Counted from the first letter of the stretch, positions 19,773-29,555 are shown. The stretch: DNA of 64,000 bases from an uncultured Ulvibacter sp. (GCA_938041335.1 CALIAF010000031.1:1-64000), one strand, 5' to 3'. Notes: generated from the sequence alone by a model not told the origin. Translations and numbers: made by a program.

Positions 19773-21011
19773 TTAAAACTCATAAATAGTAACACCACTT
19801 CTTAGCTTAGGCTCAATATAAGTGCTTTTAGGTGGCATTTTTAGATTTTCGTCTGCGATGAGTTTCATCTCTTCTATATCGACCGGAAGCAGGCCAAACC
19901 CAACAGAAAATTCTTTTTTATCCACTTCAGTTTTTATAAAGGCCAAATCATTCTTCCCATCTGCATAATAGATGCGCTTATCATTTCGAACATCTTTAAT
20001 TCCTAAAATAGGTTCTAAAATTGTTTTAAAAAGTACTTGAGTATCCAAGCTATCTAGTGCATTATTAATTTCGTAGGTATCTTTACGTAAATAAAGACTA
20101 TAAAAACTGCCGTCTAGATACATGCTAAAATGATGTTTTTTTGAGGGTTTGTAATATTCTAATCCTCTATTCTCTATGCGGTACATAGCATCTAGTTTTA
20201 TTAAAAACTCCTCTTTGCTAAGTCCGTTTAGGTCTTTTACTAAACGGTTAAATTCAAATATTTTTAAATCACTTTCTGGAATGAGATAGCTCATAAATTG
20301 GTTGTAACTCTCGGCTCCAGTATGATTTGGGTTTGTTTCTTTAGATTTTTTAGCCAGTAAATAAGAGGAAGAACATCTATGATGACCATCTGCAATGTAT
20401 AGTGCCTCCATAGCTTCAAAAATGGTTTGTATTTTGTCAACTATTTCTGTACTAGAAACGGGCCAAAGATAATGTGTATCACGATAGGTGGTTGTAAATT
20501 CATATTCTGGACGAGCGGTCATTACTTTTTTAATAATAGCGGCAAGGTCCGGATTGTCTGGATAGGTGAGGAGTACGGGCTCTGCATTAAAACCGACCGT
20601 TTGTAAATATTCTACAAAAATTTCCTCTTTGTATTGCAAGGTCTCTTCGTGTTTCTTTATCACATTATCTTCATAATCCTGCGTGCTGGCAGACGCTACA
20701 ATACCATTAAATACATTACCATCTCTGTTTACAATGCGATAGATATAATAGCTGGGCTGCTCATCTTTTACAAAATACTTGTCTTCCTTAAATTCTTGAT
20801 ATCTATTTCGAACCAATGAATAGCGTTCTTTTCCGCTGATTACCTTTTGATATTTATAACCTGGATTCACGATGTGCAAAAAAGAAAATGGATTATCACG
20901 TAATCGAGCTTCTCGCTGCTCTATACTATAACTATCATAGGAGCGTGCAGCGATTAAACTCACTTTGTCTCGTGTAGGGCGTACTGCTTTAAAAGGGAGT
21001 ATTTTTGCCAT
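19773..21011 (-). CDS. DUF1015 family protein
   Basis: A 412-residue cytoplasmic protein of the widely conserved DUF1015 family. Visible family blocks are the N-terminal FKAVRPTRDKV, the NPFSFLHI segment, and the central YIADGHHRCSSSYLLA motif, which resembles a ParB-like GHHR active site. Biochemical function is not established to my knowledge; in some bacteria it lies near serine biosynthesis genes. Here it is flanked by yggS and a 3-hydroxybutyryl-CoA dehydrogenase. Confidence 0.92.
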   Translation of the reverse strand: MAKILPFKAVRPTRDKVSLIAARSYDSYSIEQREARLRDNPFSFLHIVNPGYKYQKVISGKERYSLVRNRYQEFKEDKYFVKDEQPSYYIYRIVNRDGNVFNGIVASASTQDYEDNVIKKHEETLQYKEEIFVEYLQTVGFNAEPVLLTYPDNPDLAAIIKKVMTARPEYEFTTTYRDTHYLWPVSSTEIVDKIQTIFEAMEALYIADGHHRCSSSYLLAKKSKETNPNHTGAESYNQFMSYLIPESDLKIFEFNRLVKDLNGLSKEEFLIKLDAMYRIENRGLEYYKPSKKHHFSMYLDGSFYSLYLRKDTYEINNALDSLDTQVLFKTILEPILGIKDVRNDKRIYYADGKNDLAFIKTEVDKKEFSVGFGLLPVDIEEMKLIADENLKMPPKSTYIEPKLRSGVTIYEF

Positions 21012-21132
21012 TTAAATGATTTATGATTTTAGATGTACGATTTTGGATTAAGAAATAAATTTTTGCAATACAGTTAATTCATTTGCAACTATTTTATTTT
21101 TTACTAAAAACGGTCACTTCGATTGTTTGCTT

Positions 21133-22023
21133 TTATTTAGTAAACTGTCCCGAAACAACTTCTGCTTTGCGGTTCTCCGAATAATCATAAAAACCTTCAC
21201 CGCTTTTAGCACCTAATTTACCAGCCATCACCATATTTACAAGTAAAGGGCAGGGTGCATATTTAGGGTTTTTAAAACCGTCATGCATCACGTGCAAAAT
21301 AGAAAGACAGACATCGAGTCCTATAAAATCTGCAAGAGCTAATGGTCCCATAGGGTGTGCCATTCCTAACATCATCACCGTATCGATCTCTTTTACACCA
21401 GCCACGCCATTGTACAATGTTTCTATCGCTTCATTAATCATAGGCATTAAGATTCTGTTGGCTACAAAACCAGGGTAATCGTTTACCTCAACGGGTACTT
21501 TACCTAATGTTTTTGACATGGCTTCAACCGTTTTATACGTTGTTGCACTTGTGCTATAACCTTTAATAATCTCTACCAGTTTCATAATTGGCACTGGATT
21601 CATAAAGTGCATCCCAATTACCAATTCTGGGCGAGAAGTTGCGGCTGCAATTTGCGTGATAGAGATAGAAGAAGTGTTTGTAGCAAGTATGGTATTTGCA
21701 TCACAGAGCGCATCTAACTCTTTAAAAATCTTGATTTTTAAATCTAGATTCTCTGTTGCAGCTTCTACAACAAGATCTGCATTATTAACCCCATCTGCGA
21801 TACTCGTGTACGTGCTAATATTAGCAAGAGTATTTGCTTTGTCTTCTGCAGTGATGCGCTCTTTTGCCACCATCCTATCTAAGTTTTTAGCAATAGTCGC
21901 CATCCCTTTATCTAGTGATGCCTGAGAGATATCTATTAATTGAACTTTAAAATCTTTTTGAGCAAAGGTGTGGGCAATACCATTACCCATTGTTCCTGCT
22001 CCTATAATTGCTACGTTTTTCAT
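21133..22023 (-). CDS. 3-hydroxybutyryl-CoA dehydrogenase
   Basis: This NAD(P)-dependent enzyme interconverts acetoacetyl-CoA and 3-hydroxybutyryl-CoA in short-chain fatty acid metabolism. The 296-residue protein starts with the Rossmann motif VAIIGAGTMGNGIA and contains the MHFMNPVPIMKLVE catalytic block (with the essential His) and the MAHPMGPLALADFIGLD C-terminal segment. The ATG at 22023 gives the normal N-terminus; an in-frame ATG at 22038 would add 5 residues. No beta-oxidation partners are nearby. Confidence 0.94.
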   Translation of the reverse strand: MKNVAIIGAGTMGNGIAHTFAQKDFKVQLIDISQASLDKGMATIAKNLDRMVAKERITAEDKANTLANISTYTSIADGVNNADLVVEAATENLDLKIKIFKELDALCDANTILATNTSSISITQIAAATSRPELVIGMHFMNPVPIMKLVEIIKGYSTSATTYKTVEAMSKTLGKVPVEVNDYPGFVANRILMPMINEAIETLYNGVAGVKEIDTVMMLGMAHPMGPLALADFIGLDVCLSILHVMHDGFKNPKYAPCPLLVNMVMAGKLGAKSGEGFYDYSENRKAEVVSGQFTK

Positions 22024-22059
22024 ATGTATTGCCCGCAAAGGCGGATAAATTTTAAATGA

Positions 22060-22722
22060 TTATTTGTATTTTAATTTTTTACCATGCCAAGGGCAAAAAT
22101 CCCAATTTCCGTTAAGTTTTTCACCATCTACAGGGCACTTCTTTCTTTTTACTAATGATCCAAAAGGTGTTTTGTATTTAAATTCTGATTCATTTAATAG
22201 TACGCTGATGTTTCCACTTTTATATGGGGTAAGTATTTCTGTATTATCAGCGGCTATGTTTTTAAAAACAAAGAATTCTAATTTCTCTCCAAGATTCCCA
22301 ATCATTTTTGCCAAAGTGGGCTTGAGAACGTTTATAATTAACGTTACATCTTCATCAAGATTTTCCATCTCAATTGGGTAATGCATCTTATTATTTTTGT
22401 CGCGAAGCGAAATTTCAATTTCATTACTTTTCATTGAAGCAAGAACTCCTAGATCAATATCTAAGGCTGAAATAATTAAATAATCATTTAATAGCATTTT
22501 AATTTCATCCAAGGTTTCTTGATTGCTATAGGAAGAATCTTTTAAGGCAATCGCCCAATATTCTTTAGGTAGTATCCATATTTGTTTCATATTATCACCA
22601 TCTTTTTGCGTGATAATTATGTCTCTTATGAAATCTGTGAGTTCCACATTTTCTGATTTAATTTGAGCAAAAGAAAGATACGAAACAAAGCATAAAAATA
22701 AAGTTAGCGTAAGTTTTGTCAT
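22060..22722 (-). CDS. Exported protein of unknown function with modified zinc-ribbon C-terminus
   Basis: I do not recognise this 220-residue family. It has a signal peptide (MTKLTLTLFLCFVSYLSFAQ) and a body rich in Ile, Glu and Lys with no further membrane segment. The last 25 residues hold two zinc-ribbon-like knuckles, CPVDG (C196, D199) and FCPWHG (C210, H213), in which the second Cys of each knuckle is replaced by Asp and His. The start ATG overlaps the stop TAA of the Gfo/Idh gene by one base (TAATG), so translation is coupled. It may bind a metal in the periplasm, but this is inference. Confidence 0.8.
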   Translation of the reverse strand: MTKLTLTLFLCFVSYLSFAQIKSENVELTDFIRDIIITQKDGDNMKQIWILPKEYWAIALKDSSYSNQETLDEIKMLLNDYLIISALDIDLGVLASMKSNEIEISLRDKNNKMHYPIEMENLDEDVTLIINVLKPTLAKMIGNLGEKLEFFVFKNIAADNTEILTPYKSGNISVLLNESEFKYKTPFGSLVKRKKCPVDGEKLNGNWDFCPWHGKKLKYK

Positions 22723-23690
22723 TATATAAGTTTAAAATTTTCAATAATCTGCATAGCAACGGTCAAGGCTTTTGTTCCTTGTGCTAAAGAGACCTCTGGA
22801 GTGCGGTCATTTGCAATCGCATCTGCAAAACTGTTTAGTTCGTCAAGTATCGCGTTGTTTGCATCTACATTTGGGTTGTCAAAATAGATTTGTTTTTTTA
22901 CCCCTTCAGCATTAGTAAGAATCATAGCAAAATCGTCAGGATTTTCTGGTGCGTCTTTCATTCTGACCACTTCGCACTTCTTCTCTAAAAAATCTACAGA
23001 GATATATGCATCCTTCTGGAAAAAACGTGCTTTTCGCATTTGCTTCATAGAGATTCTACTTGCTGTTAAGTTTGCTACGCATCCGTTTTCAAACTCGATA
23101 CGCGCATTTGCAATATCTGGTGTGTCACTAATTACAGAAACACCACTGGCGTGTACCTGCTTCACTTCACTTTTTACAACGCTTAAAATAGCATCAAGAT
23201 CGTGTATCATTAAATCGAGTACGACAGAAACATCTGTCCCACGTGGGTTAAATTCTGCCAGACGGTGTGCCTCAATAAACATAGGTTTATCTATCATATG
23301 ATTGACGGCCATAAATGCAGGGTTAAAACGTTCTACTTGCCCAACCTGACCTCTCACTCCATTTTTCTTTGCTAGATCACGTAAAATTTCTGCTTCTGCT
23401 ACCGTGTGTGTTATTGGCTTTTCTATAAAAAGATGTTTTCCAGCCTTTACCACTTTTTCTGCGCACTCAAAGTGATGGATAGTTGGGGTTACAACATCAA
23501 CCATATCACAGGCGTCAATAAGGGCCTCCATCGTGTCAAAACTTTTATAACCTAATGTTGCTTCTATCTCTTTGGCTGCTTCTGGGTTAGCATCGTAAAA
23601 ACCTACTAGCTCATATTTAGTAGATTGTTTGAGTAACTTTAAATGTATTTTTCCTAAGTGACCCGCACCTAGCACTCCTGCTTTTAACAT
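22722..23690 (-). CDS. Gfo/Idh/MocA family oxidoreductase
   Basis: A 322-residue NAD(P)-dependent sugar-type oxidoreductase. The Rossmann start KAGVLGAGHLGKIHL and the EKPITHTVAEAE motif, whose Lys is catalytic in the family, are clear. The substrate cannot be read from sequence. The ATG at 23690 gives the usual N-terminus, although the frame is open to 23729. It is the first gene of the minus-strand run down to miaA and has a -7 box just upstream. Confidence 0.93.
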   Translation of the reverse strand: MLKAGVLGAGHLGKIHLKLLKQSTKYELVGFYDANPEAAKEIEATLGYKSFDTMEALIDACDMVDVVTPTIHHFECAEKVVKAGKHLFIEKPITHTVAEAEILRDLAKKNGVRGQVGQVERFNPAFMAVNHMIDKPMFIEAHRLAEFNPRGTDVSVVLDLMIHDLDAILSVVKSEVKQVHASGVSVISDTPDIANARIEFENGCVANLTASRISMKQMRKARFFQKDAYISVDFLEKKCEVVRMKDAPENPDDFAMILTNAEGVKKQIYFDNPNVDANNAILDELNSFADAIANDRTPEVSLAQGTKALTVAMQIIENFKLI

Positions 23691-23706
23691 CGTTTTGTGT
23701 TTTACA

Positions 23707-23714
23707 CAAAGGTA
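23707..23714 (-). promoter_or_regulatory. -7 box for the Gfo/Idh to miaA run
   Basis: On the minus strand TACCTTTG matches TAnnTTTG and ends 16 bases before the ATG at 23690. No TTG at the usual -33 spacing is seen. Confidence 0.6.
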
Positions 23715-23729
23715 ACGGTTTGCGTGCAA

Positions 23730-24061
23730 GATTAAAAGATAATATTAATGACTAACTTATAAAGACCGCTGCGCTAAAAGACTCTAGAATATGGACTATA
23801 TAGCGTGATAAAATGATAGCTTCAAATATAAGTTTGTTGATTCCTTTGTTGATTTTTACTAGTTTTTAGATGCGATTCGTAAACTAAAGGAGGTTCATTT
23901 TAGAAATATTAATAATATGACTTTCTACTTTTTTCTTTCAGTGCAGCGGTCTTTCTTCTTTTCCTTATTTAGATGAAAGAGAACTATGGGATAAATCTTT
24001 AGTATTTCTGAAGGAAATAGTATGGGTTTTTATTACTTTGCTATTCTAAAAAATAAAGGTA
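23730..24061. other. Divergent intergenic region without a supported gene
   Basis: About 330 bases between the Gfo/Idh gene and pcm. There is no convincing promoter for pcm, no stable hairpin and no credible gene. A 19-codon Phe-rich ORF (23917-23976) and an isolated AAAGGAGG (about 23886-23893) were noted but have no partner signals. Confidence 0.4.
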
Positions 24062-24703
24062 TTGAAAGACACTTTTACACACCAAGGATTACGGAAACAA
24101 CTCGTAGCGACCTTAATAAAAAAGGGAATCACGAACCAAGCTGTGCTGGATGCCATCAATAAAATACCAAGGCATCTTTTTATGGATAGCGGGTTTATAG
24201 ATCATGCTTATGTTGATAAGGCGTTTCCAATTGCTGCAGACCAGACTATCTCACAGCCCTATACAGTAGCAAGGCAGACGGAGTTATTAGATGTAAAACA
24301 AGGAGGGACCGTTCTCGAAATAGGAACTGGTAGCGGTTATCAAACTGCGGTGTTAATAGAGTTAGGTCTAAAAGTGTATAGTATAGAACGACAAAATGAG
24401 CTGTTTAAAAAAACCAAATTATTCTTACCGAAAATAGGCTACAGACCAAAGAAATTGATTTTTGGCGATGGGTATATTGGCTATAAGTCGCAAGCTCCCT
24501 TTGATGGGATAATCGTTACTGCAGGTGCTCCTTTTGTCCCTAAACCTTTATTAGCACAACTAAAAATAGGAGCGAAGCTTATTATTCCTGTAGGAGATAC
24601 CTCGCAGGTGATGACGGTTTTTAAACGGACATCAGAAACTGCTTTTGAGAAAGAAGAGTTTGGCGAATTTAAATTTGTACCTTTATTAGAGGATAAAAAC
24701 TAG
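24062..24703 (+). CDS. pcm: Protein-L-isoaspartate O-methyltransferase
   Basis: This enzyme methylates isoaspartyl residues in aged proteins so that they can be repaired. The 213-residue protein has the SAM-binding motif VLEIGTGSGYQT (84-95), the DQTISQPYTVA substrate block (60-70) and the FDGIIVTAGAP block. The start is a TTG at 24062; this gives the normal short N-terminus and no ATG alternative keeps it. The 3' end overlaps the convergent DUF5686 gene by 4 bases. Confidence 0.94.
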   Translation: MKDTFTHQGLRKQLVATLIKKGITNQAVLDAINKIPRHLFMDSGFIDHAYVDKAFPIAADQTISQPYTVARQTELLDVKQGGTVLEIGTGSGYQTAVLIELGLKVYSIERQNELFKKTKLFLPKIGYRPKKLIFGDGYIGYKSQAPFDGIIVTAGAPFVPKPLLAQLKIGAKLIIPVGDTSQVMTVFKRTSETAFEKEEFGEFKFVPLLEDKN

Positions 24704-27177
24704 TTTATAATATCTAAAAACTTTAACCCAAATATAAAAGCCCCTTTACTATCCCCATTATAAAAGGAACGCACATAATCTAAACGCAGCAACCTGTATT
24801 TACCAATACCGAGATTGTCAATTCCAATAGAAAGTTCTGTGTATGGTTTTTTGCCATCAATACTCAAGGCATGTGCTCCGGCAACAAGATTAAAGTTAAG
24901 CTGGTTCACGCCAGGAATCTTACCAAGAATCCATCCTTTAAAATCGTGTTCTATATGACCTTCGGCGTGTGCCTTGTTGGTGCTTAATTCATAATAGGGT
25001 AGGAGGTTAAAAACATTGGTGTAGTTGCCAGAAGTACCTACTCGTGTTTGGTTCCCATTAAAATGCTGGTAGTCTGCAAATAGAATATCGTCCCCGTGAA
25101 TAAAAGTACTCCCTTTAATAGTATAGCTAGTTTCTCCTTTATTGGCAAGCGTGATGCGTTGTTTTAAAGTAGCGCCAAGTTGGGTAAAGTTGAGGTTTGA
25201 GTTATCTATACCAATACCGTTTTCTACAGAAAGATTAAGACGAGGATACTTGCCGGCACCAAGGTTAAATTTTCCATCTGGGTAGGTCATATATTTTTGA
25301 GCAAAAGTGATGTTAGCAGACAAATATGATTTAAAAGTCTCGTGCGATGCTAATAATGGGTTGTCAACAGCATCACTATCTAGAGGATTGTTCGTAGAAT
25401 AACGAATATCATCTTTAGGCAAAGTCACATAATCTGTGTTGTTAAAAAGATGCCTTCTTTTTTCATAACCAAAACTAGTATTTAACCGTAAACCATTAAA
25501 GACTTCTTGGCCATAGGCTACTCTTGCATACGTGAGGTCATACACTTTCATATAATTGCGCTCAAAGAATAGAGAAGTAATCGTATTAATAATAGGAGAG
25601 ATAGGCTCTGCAACATTGTATTGTGATACGGTGTTACCTCCGGTAAGTGATACTCTGCGACGATTAGTGCGATTAAAATTACGTGTAATACCTCCATTAA
25701 AACGAACTCTGTCTTCTGCGATACCATAAGTTGCTTTCAGATTAGCAGACAACCAGCTCGTATTATTCTCATCATATCCTTTAAAAAAGGTAAGACCAGC
25801 ACCACCATTCCAGCCTTGTACTGTATTAAAGTTAATACCTGGTAATGGACCTTCATAAGAAGCGCTCCATTTATTGTAGGTGTCGCGATAGCTGTAACCA
25901 GTGATAGGATTAAGGAGTTTAAATGTATTCCCTTTTGCATCAATAGAATCGGTATATTTTTGCGATTTGCGTAAGGTCTGGATGCTATCTTTTTTTACGT
26001 AATCCTTAAACTCTTCATTAGTGAGCGCGATTGGGCGCGAAGCTTGCCAGAATACACTGTCTTTTTTATTGGCTTCAAGACCAAAAGACAACACTTCATT
26101 TGTAAAAGAACGTTTCTCAAAGGCAGGCGAAAAGTTATAGTCACTATACGAAGCTATAAAACGTCCATCTCCTTGCACACCAAAAAACTTAAAAGCGAAG
26201 TCTATAGTTTGGGAGATTTTTACCCAAGCATTTTCTTTTTGATCAAAAGTAAAATTTTGTTTAAAAAATAAGTTTTCTATCATGGGCACCTGTATGGCCT
26301 CACCTGTTGTAGTGAGTTCTATACCATATAATTGCCAGTCGTCTTCTACGATATAAATGGTTCCAGAAAAGGTTCTGTCTTTAGGTCTTCTGGGTGTTAC
26401 GGTGATCTTATTAATTAGTTTACGACCTTCATAAAACACGCCGTCAAGTTTATATGAATAGTAGCTAAGCCCATTTACAGCAATAGGTGATACAATGGCT
26501 GCATTAATATCTATCGTGTTGTCGTAAAATGAAAAGTTTGCGTCTTGAGCGGAGTTAAAACTAAAGCCATTATCGTTACCACTTACTTTACTCGCTAAAA
26601 TTTTCTCTTTAAAGTCATCTGGTTGTTGGTATGCTATTTCAGAAATCGTCTCAGAGAGGTAGATAATTCCCGTTCGAGTGGAATCTAATGCCCCATCAAA
26701 ATCACCTATATCTTGGCCTAGTATTTTCTCTGGCATATCTGTCACACGCCATAAACCCCGACTGTAAAAATCTGCAGTAAATTGTGAGATACGTTCTTGA
26801 TTCTCTTTGCGTTGGGCAATGGTTTTTCTAATAATCTCGTAAGCAGGATCTTCTGTGGTGTCAATGACTACTTCATCTAAGCTAACAGATTCTTCTTCAA
26901 GAACTACGTCTAGTTTAAAAGGAAATGCGTCTGCCATCACTTCTTTTATCTGCTGCTTATAGCCTAGGTACTGATATACTAGTACATAAGTTTCTTGATT
27001 AGAAACGTTCAACTCATAATACCCAAGGTTATTTGTTGTGGTGCCGGTATAGGTGTCTTGAATATAAATGTTTACGAAAGGTAAAGTGTTGCCTTCATTG
27101 TCCTTGACGGTCCCCGTAATTTGAGCTGTGGTCACGGCAGTTGCAAACAATAGAAAATAACATAGTACTGTTTTCAT
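24700..27177 (-). CDS. DUF5686 outer-membrane protein with carboxypeptidase-like regulatory domain
   Basis: An 825-residue exported protein: signal peptide (MKTVLCYFLLFATAVTTAQ), a CarboxypepD_reg-like domain (about 20-105, ITGTVKDNEGNTLPFVNIYI), then the long DUF5686 part. The last 400 residues are rich in alternating aromatic strands and end in LKFLDIIN, consistent with an outer-membrane beta-barrel. Its function is unknown; relatives are often near carbohydrate or stress genes. It stands alone between pcm (convergent) and smpB. Confidence 0.9.
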   Translation of the reverse strand: MKTVLCYFLLFATAVTTAQITGTVKDNEGNTLPFVNIYIQDTYTGTTTNNLGYYELNVSNQETYVLVYQYLGYKQQIKEVMADAFPFKLDVVLEEESVSLDEVVIDTTEDPAYEIIRKTIAQRKENQERISQFTADFYSRGLWRVTDMPEKILGQDIGDFDGALDSTRTGIIYLSETISEIAYQQPDDFKEKILASKVSGNDNGFSFNSAQDANFSFYDNTIDINAAIVSPIAVNGLSYYSYKLDGVFYEGRKLINKITVTPRRPKDRTFSGTIYIVEDDWQLYGIELTTTGEAIQVPMIENLFFKQNFTFDQKENAWVKISQTIDFAFKFFGVQGDGRFIASYSDYNFSPAFEKRSFTNEVLSFGLEANKKDSVFWQASRPIALTNEEFKDYVKKDSIQTLRKSQKYTDSIDAKGNTFKLLNPITGYSYRDTYNKWSASYEGPLPGINFNTVQGWNGGAGLTFFKGYDENNTSWLSANLKATYGIAEDRVRFNGGITRNFNRTNRRRVSLTGGNTVSQYNVAEPISPIINTITSLFFERNYMKVYDLTYARVAYGQEVFNGLRLNTSFGYEKRRHLFNNTDYVTLPKDDIRYSTNNPLDSDAVDNPLLASHETFKSYLSANITFAQKYMTYPDGKFNLGAGKYPRLNLSVENGIGIDNSNLNFTQLGATLKQRITLANKGETSYTIKGSTFIHGDDILFADYQHFNGNQTRVGTSGNYTNVFNLLPYYELSTNKAHAEGHIEHDFKGWILGKIPGVNQLNFNLVAGAHALSIDGKKPYTELSIGIDNLGIGKYRLLRLDYVRSFYNGDSKGAFIFGLKFLDIIN

Positions 27178-27263
27178 AAATAGGTGGGTTTCTACTAAGA
27201 ACGATTGAAAACTATTAGGTGTTTCAGAAATACGGGTACTTATCTATAGAACGATACATTGCT

Positions 27264-27731
27264 CTAATTATTAAAGGACTTCTTTATTCTACTTAAGTCT
27301 CTTTTATTGTCTCGATCTTTAATGGAGTCGCGTTTGTCAAAAAGTTTTTTACCACGTGCTAATGAGATTCTCATTTTTGCAAAACCTTTATCATTGGTGT
27401 ATAAAAGGGTAGGTATTATGGTCAATCCAGAGTTTTGAACTTCTTTTTCTAACTTTTTAAGTTCGTTGCGGTTAAGGAGTAATTTACGTTCACTTTTTGG
27501 GCTGTGGTTAAAATGGGTAGCGTGTGAGTATTCTTGCACCGTCATATTAATGACAAATAACTCATTGCGATCATTAAACTCGCAGAAACTTTCGGCGATA
27601 GAAGCTTTTCCTTCACGAATGGCTTTAATCTCTGTGCCCGCTAAGACAATGCCAGCATCATAAGAGTCGAGTAGTTCATACTCAAATCGTGCTTTTCTGT
27701 TCTTTATTTTAACGTTTTTCTGTATTGCCAT
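27264..27731 (-). CDS. smpB: SsrA-binding protein SmpB
   Basis: SmpB carries tmRNA to stalled ribosomes for trans-translation. The 155-residue OB-fold protein has the family blocks KNRKARFEYELLDSYDAGI, GTEIKAIREGKASI and the C-terminal basic tail KKLFDKRDSIKDRDNKRD, which enters the ribosomal decoding channel. No tmRNA gene is visible in the window. A -7 box lies only 7 bases upstream of the ATG. Confidence 0.97.
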   Translation of the reverse strand: MAIQKNVKIKNRKARFEYELLDSYDAGIVLAGTEIKAIREGKASIAESFCEFNDRNELFVINMTVQEYSHATHFNHSPKSERKLLLNRNELKKLEKEVQNSGLTIIPTLLYTNDKGFAKMRISLARGKKLFDKRDSIKDRDNKRDLSRIKKSFNN

Positions 27732-27738
27732 TGTGATA

Positions 27739-27746
27739 CAAAAGTA
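27739..27746 (-). promoter_or_regulatory. -7 box of smpB
   Basis: TACTTTTG on the minus strand, 7 bases before the ATG at 27731. The leader would be only a few bases long. The -33 position holds no TTG. Confidence 0.55.
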
Positions 27747-27774
27747 CTGAACTCATTTAAATTAACACACTCAA

Positions 27775-28743
27775 TTATTGTCGCTTTATTAGATCAAACT
27801 TTACGGGTGAATATTCGTTAAAAATAGTGTCTTTGACCATTACTTTGCTAAAATAGGAAGTCGCACCAACAGCTTGATAATGGCTGGCTCGATCTTGTAA
27901 ATGAAAATGGAGATGCGGTTCGCTTGAGTTACCTGAGTTTCCGCAATTGCCTAAAAATTCACCTTGCTTTACTAGATCCCCTTTTTTTACGCGAATGGTA
28001 CCTTGTTCAAAGTGGGCGTACACTATATATTCATCTGCAACAGTTTTTAAGGTGATCATATTTCCGAAGGGTTCTGCAGGATTCATTCTGCCAGGAGGAT
28101 TGTCGTGAACACCAGTAATTACTTCAACGACCTCAGCATCGCAAACGGCGTACAATGGTTTTCCAAAGGCGTAATAATCTTCGTTGCGAGTGCCGCTTCT
28201 CTGGTAACTCCTATTGTTTTTGCCTTGTATCATAAAATCAAATGCACCTTGTTGCGCTTTTACGGTGACGTGATAATTCTGTGCTTTATTGTCTCCTCCC
28301 CAATAGGTAAACCAAGCGCCTTTAAATGGCAAGATGAAAGGGGTGCTATTACGTGTAAAATTAGGCACAACATCTGTCTCGTCAGGTTTAAAACGTAATC
28401 CCATAATCTTTTTATCTTCATCTATGGCAATAGATGTTAGCATGGCACCATTTTCAAATTGTGAAGTATATTCTTCTACAATTCCTTCTTTTTTCTGAAA
28501 TGTGAACGATTGTAATATTCCTAAGTCTTTTTTAAAATTAGTAAAAAGACCTGTTAGACTGCTCGCAGGTACTTTGTTGAGAAAAGTATCACTAAATAAA
28601 GGGGCAATGTTATCAAAGTCTCCAGTGTTATAATGAGACTGGACTTTTTCTAAAACCAAAACAACCTCTGGCGACTGCGCTTTGACGAAAGTAGTAATAG
28701 ATAAGATAAATAATGACAGAAATAAAGTCTTAATACTATTCAT
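27775..28743 (-). CDS. Exported M23 family peptidase with DUF3887-like N-terminus
   Basis: A 322-residue exported protein: signal peptide (ending VKAQ), an N-terminal alpha/beta domain of about 95 residues similar to DUF3887 (a NTF2-like fold), then an M23 peptidase domain. The zinc site is represented by the HLH pair in PHLHFHLQD (His277, His279). The usual HxxxD is not in its normal form; a NYHVTV...AFDF segment probably supplies the ligands. GNCGNSGNSSEPH is the typical lead-in. It probably cleaves peptidoglycan cross-links or regulates such cleavage. Confidence 0.87.
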   Translation of the reverse strand: MNSIKTLFLSLFILSITTFVKAQSPEVVLVLEKVQSHYNTGDFDNIAPLFSDTFLNKVPASSLTGLFTNFKKDLGILQSFTFQKKEGIVEEYTSQFENGAMLTSIAIDEDKKIMGLRFKPDETDVVPNFTRNSTPFILPFKGAWFTYWGGDNKAQNYHVTVKAQQGAFDFMIQGKNNRSYQRSGTRNEDYYAFGKPLYAVCDAEVVEVITGVHDNPPGRMNPAEPFGNMITLKTVADEYIVYAHFEQGTIRVKKGDLVKQGEFLGNCGNSGNSSEPHLHFHLQDRASHYQAVGATSYFSKVMVKDTIFNEYSPVKFDLIKRQ

Positions 28744-28817
28744 AATTTGCGAATGTCTTGTAAGTTTGTGCTTCTATTTGTGACCCAATTGGTCTAATTG
28801 TTACAATGATATAACGT

Positions 28818-29555
28818 ATGAAAAATCTATTAGTTATTTTATCTCTGGCATTATTTGTTAGTTGCCAGTCTGAAGACAAGAATAAATCGGCTCAAAAAAT
28901 TGTGGATCAGGCAATCATGGCTTCCTGCAATGGGCTTTGTGATACGGCAGAAATTGAGTTTACTTTTAGAGACAAGGTATATCGTAGTAAACGAAATAAT
29001 GGAGATTATTCTTTAAGTAGAAAACTTAAAAACAATACCATAGACATAGAAGATGTTGTGAGTAACAATGGATTTCAAAGATTAATGAATGGTGCTCCCG
29101 TAGCGATGAAAGACACTATTACTATTTCTAAAATATCTGAAGCAATAAACTCTGTTCATTACTTTGCTCAATTGCCTTATGGGTTAAATGCTCCAGCGGT
29201 GAATAAAGAGTTAGTAGGGGAAGGGTTTGTAAAAGAACAACCGTATTATAAGGTAAAAGTCACATTTGCTAAAGAGGGGGGAGGTACAGACTTTGATGAT
29301 GTATTTATGTATTGGATTCACAAAGAAAATTATACGGTAGACTACCTAGCGTATAGCTACAATGTAAACGGTGGCGGAATTCGTTTTAGGGAAGCCTACA
29401 ATTCTAGAATAGTTGGTGGAATTCGTTTTGCAGATTACAATAACTATAAACCCGCCACATTAACTATAGAATTAGCTGCATTAGATGCTGCTTTTGATGC
29501 GGGCAAATTAAGTCTGCTATCAAAAATAGAGTTGGAAAATATAACGGTAAATTAA
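28818..29555 (+). CDS. DUF6503 family lipoprotein
   Basis: A 245-residue lipoprotein (signal MKNLLVILSLALFVSCQ, Cys16). The body contains the ASCNGLCDTAEIEFTFRDKVY region and an ending of the LTIELAALDAAFDAGKLSLLSKIEL type that I associate with DUF6503. The family has an LolA/LppX-like character but no proven function. It stands divergent from the M23 peptidase and convergent with the histidine phosphatase, whose stop codon it overlaps by 4 bases. Confidence 0.82.
   Translation: MKNLLVILSLALFVSCQSEDKNKSAQKIVDQAIMASCNGLCDTAEIEFTFRDKVYRSKRNNGDYSLSRKLKNNTIDIEDVVSNNGFQRLMNGAPVAMKDTITISKISEAINSVHYFAQLPYGLNAPAVNKELVGEGFVKEQPYYKVKVTFAKEGGGTDFDDVFMYWIHKENYTVDYLAYSYNVNGGGIRFREAYNSRIVGGIRFADYNNYKPATLTIELAALDAAFDAGKLSLLSKIELENITVN

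Noticed and set aside
23886-23893. Perfect Shine-Dalgarno-like AAAGGAGG
   Set aside because: No start codon at a usable distance; this group rarely uses such sites.
23917-23976. Phe-rich 19-codon ORF that could be an attenuator leader peptide
   Set aside because: The downstream gene is pcm, not a Phe-related gene, and there is no hairpin or terminator; T-rich DNA gives Phe codons by chance.
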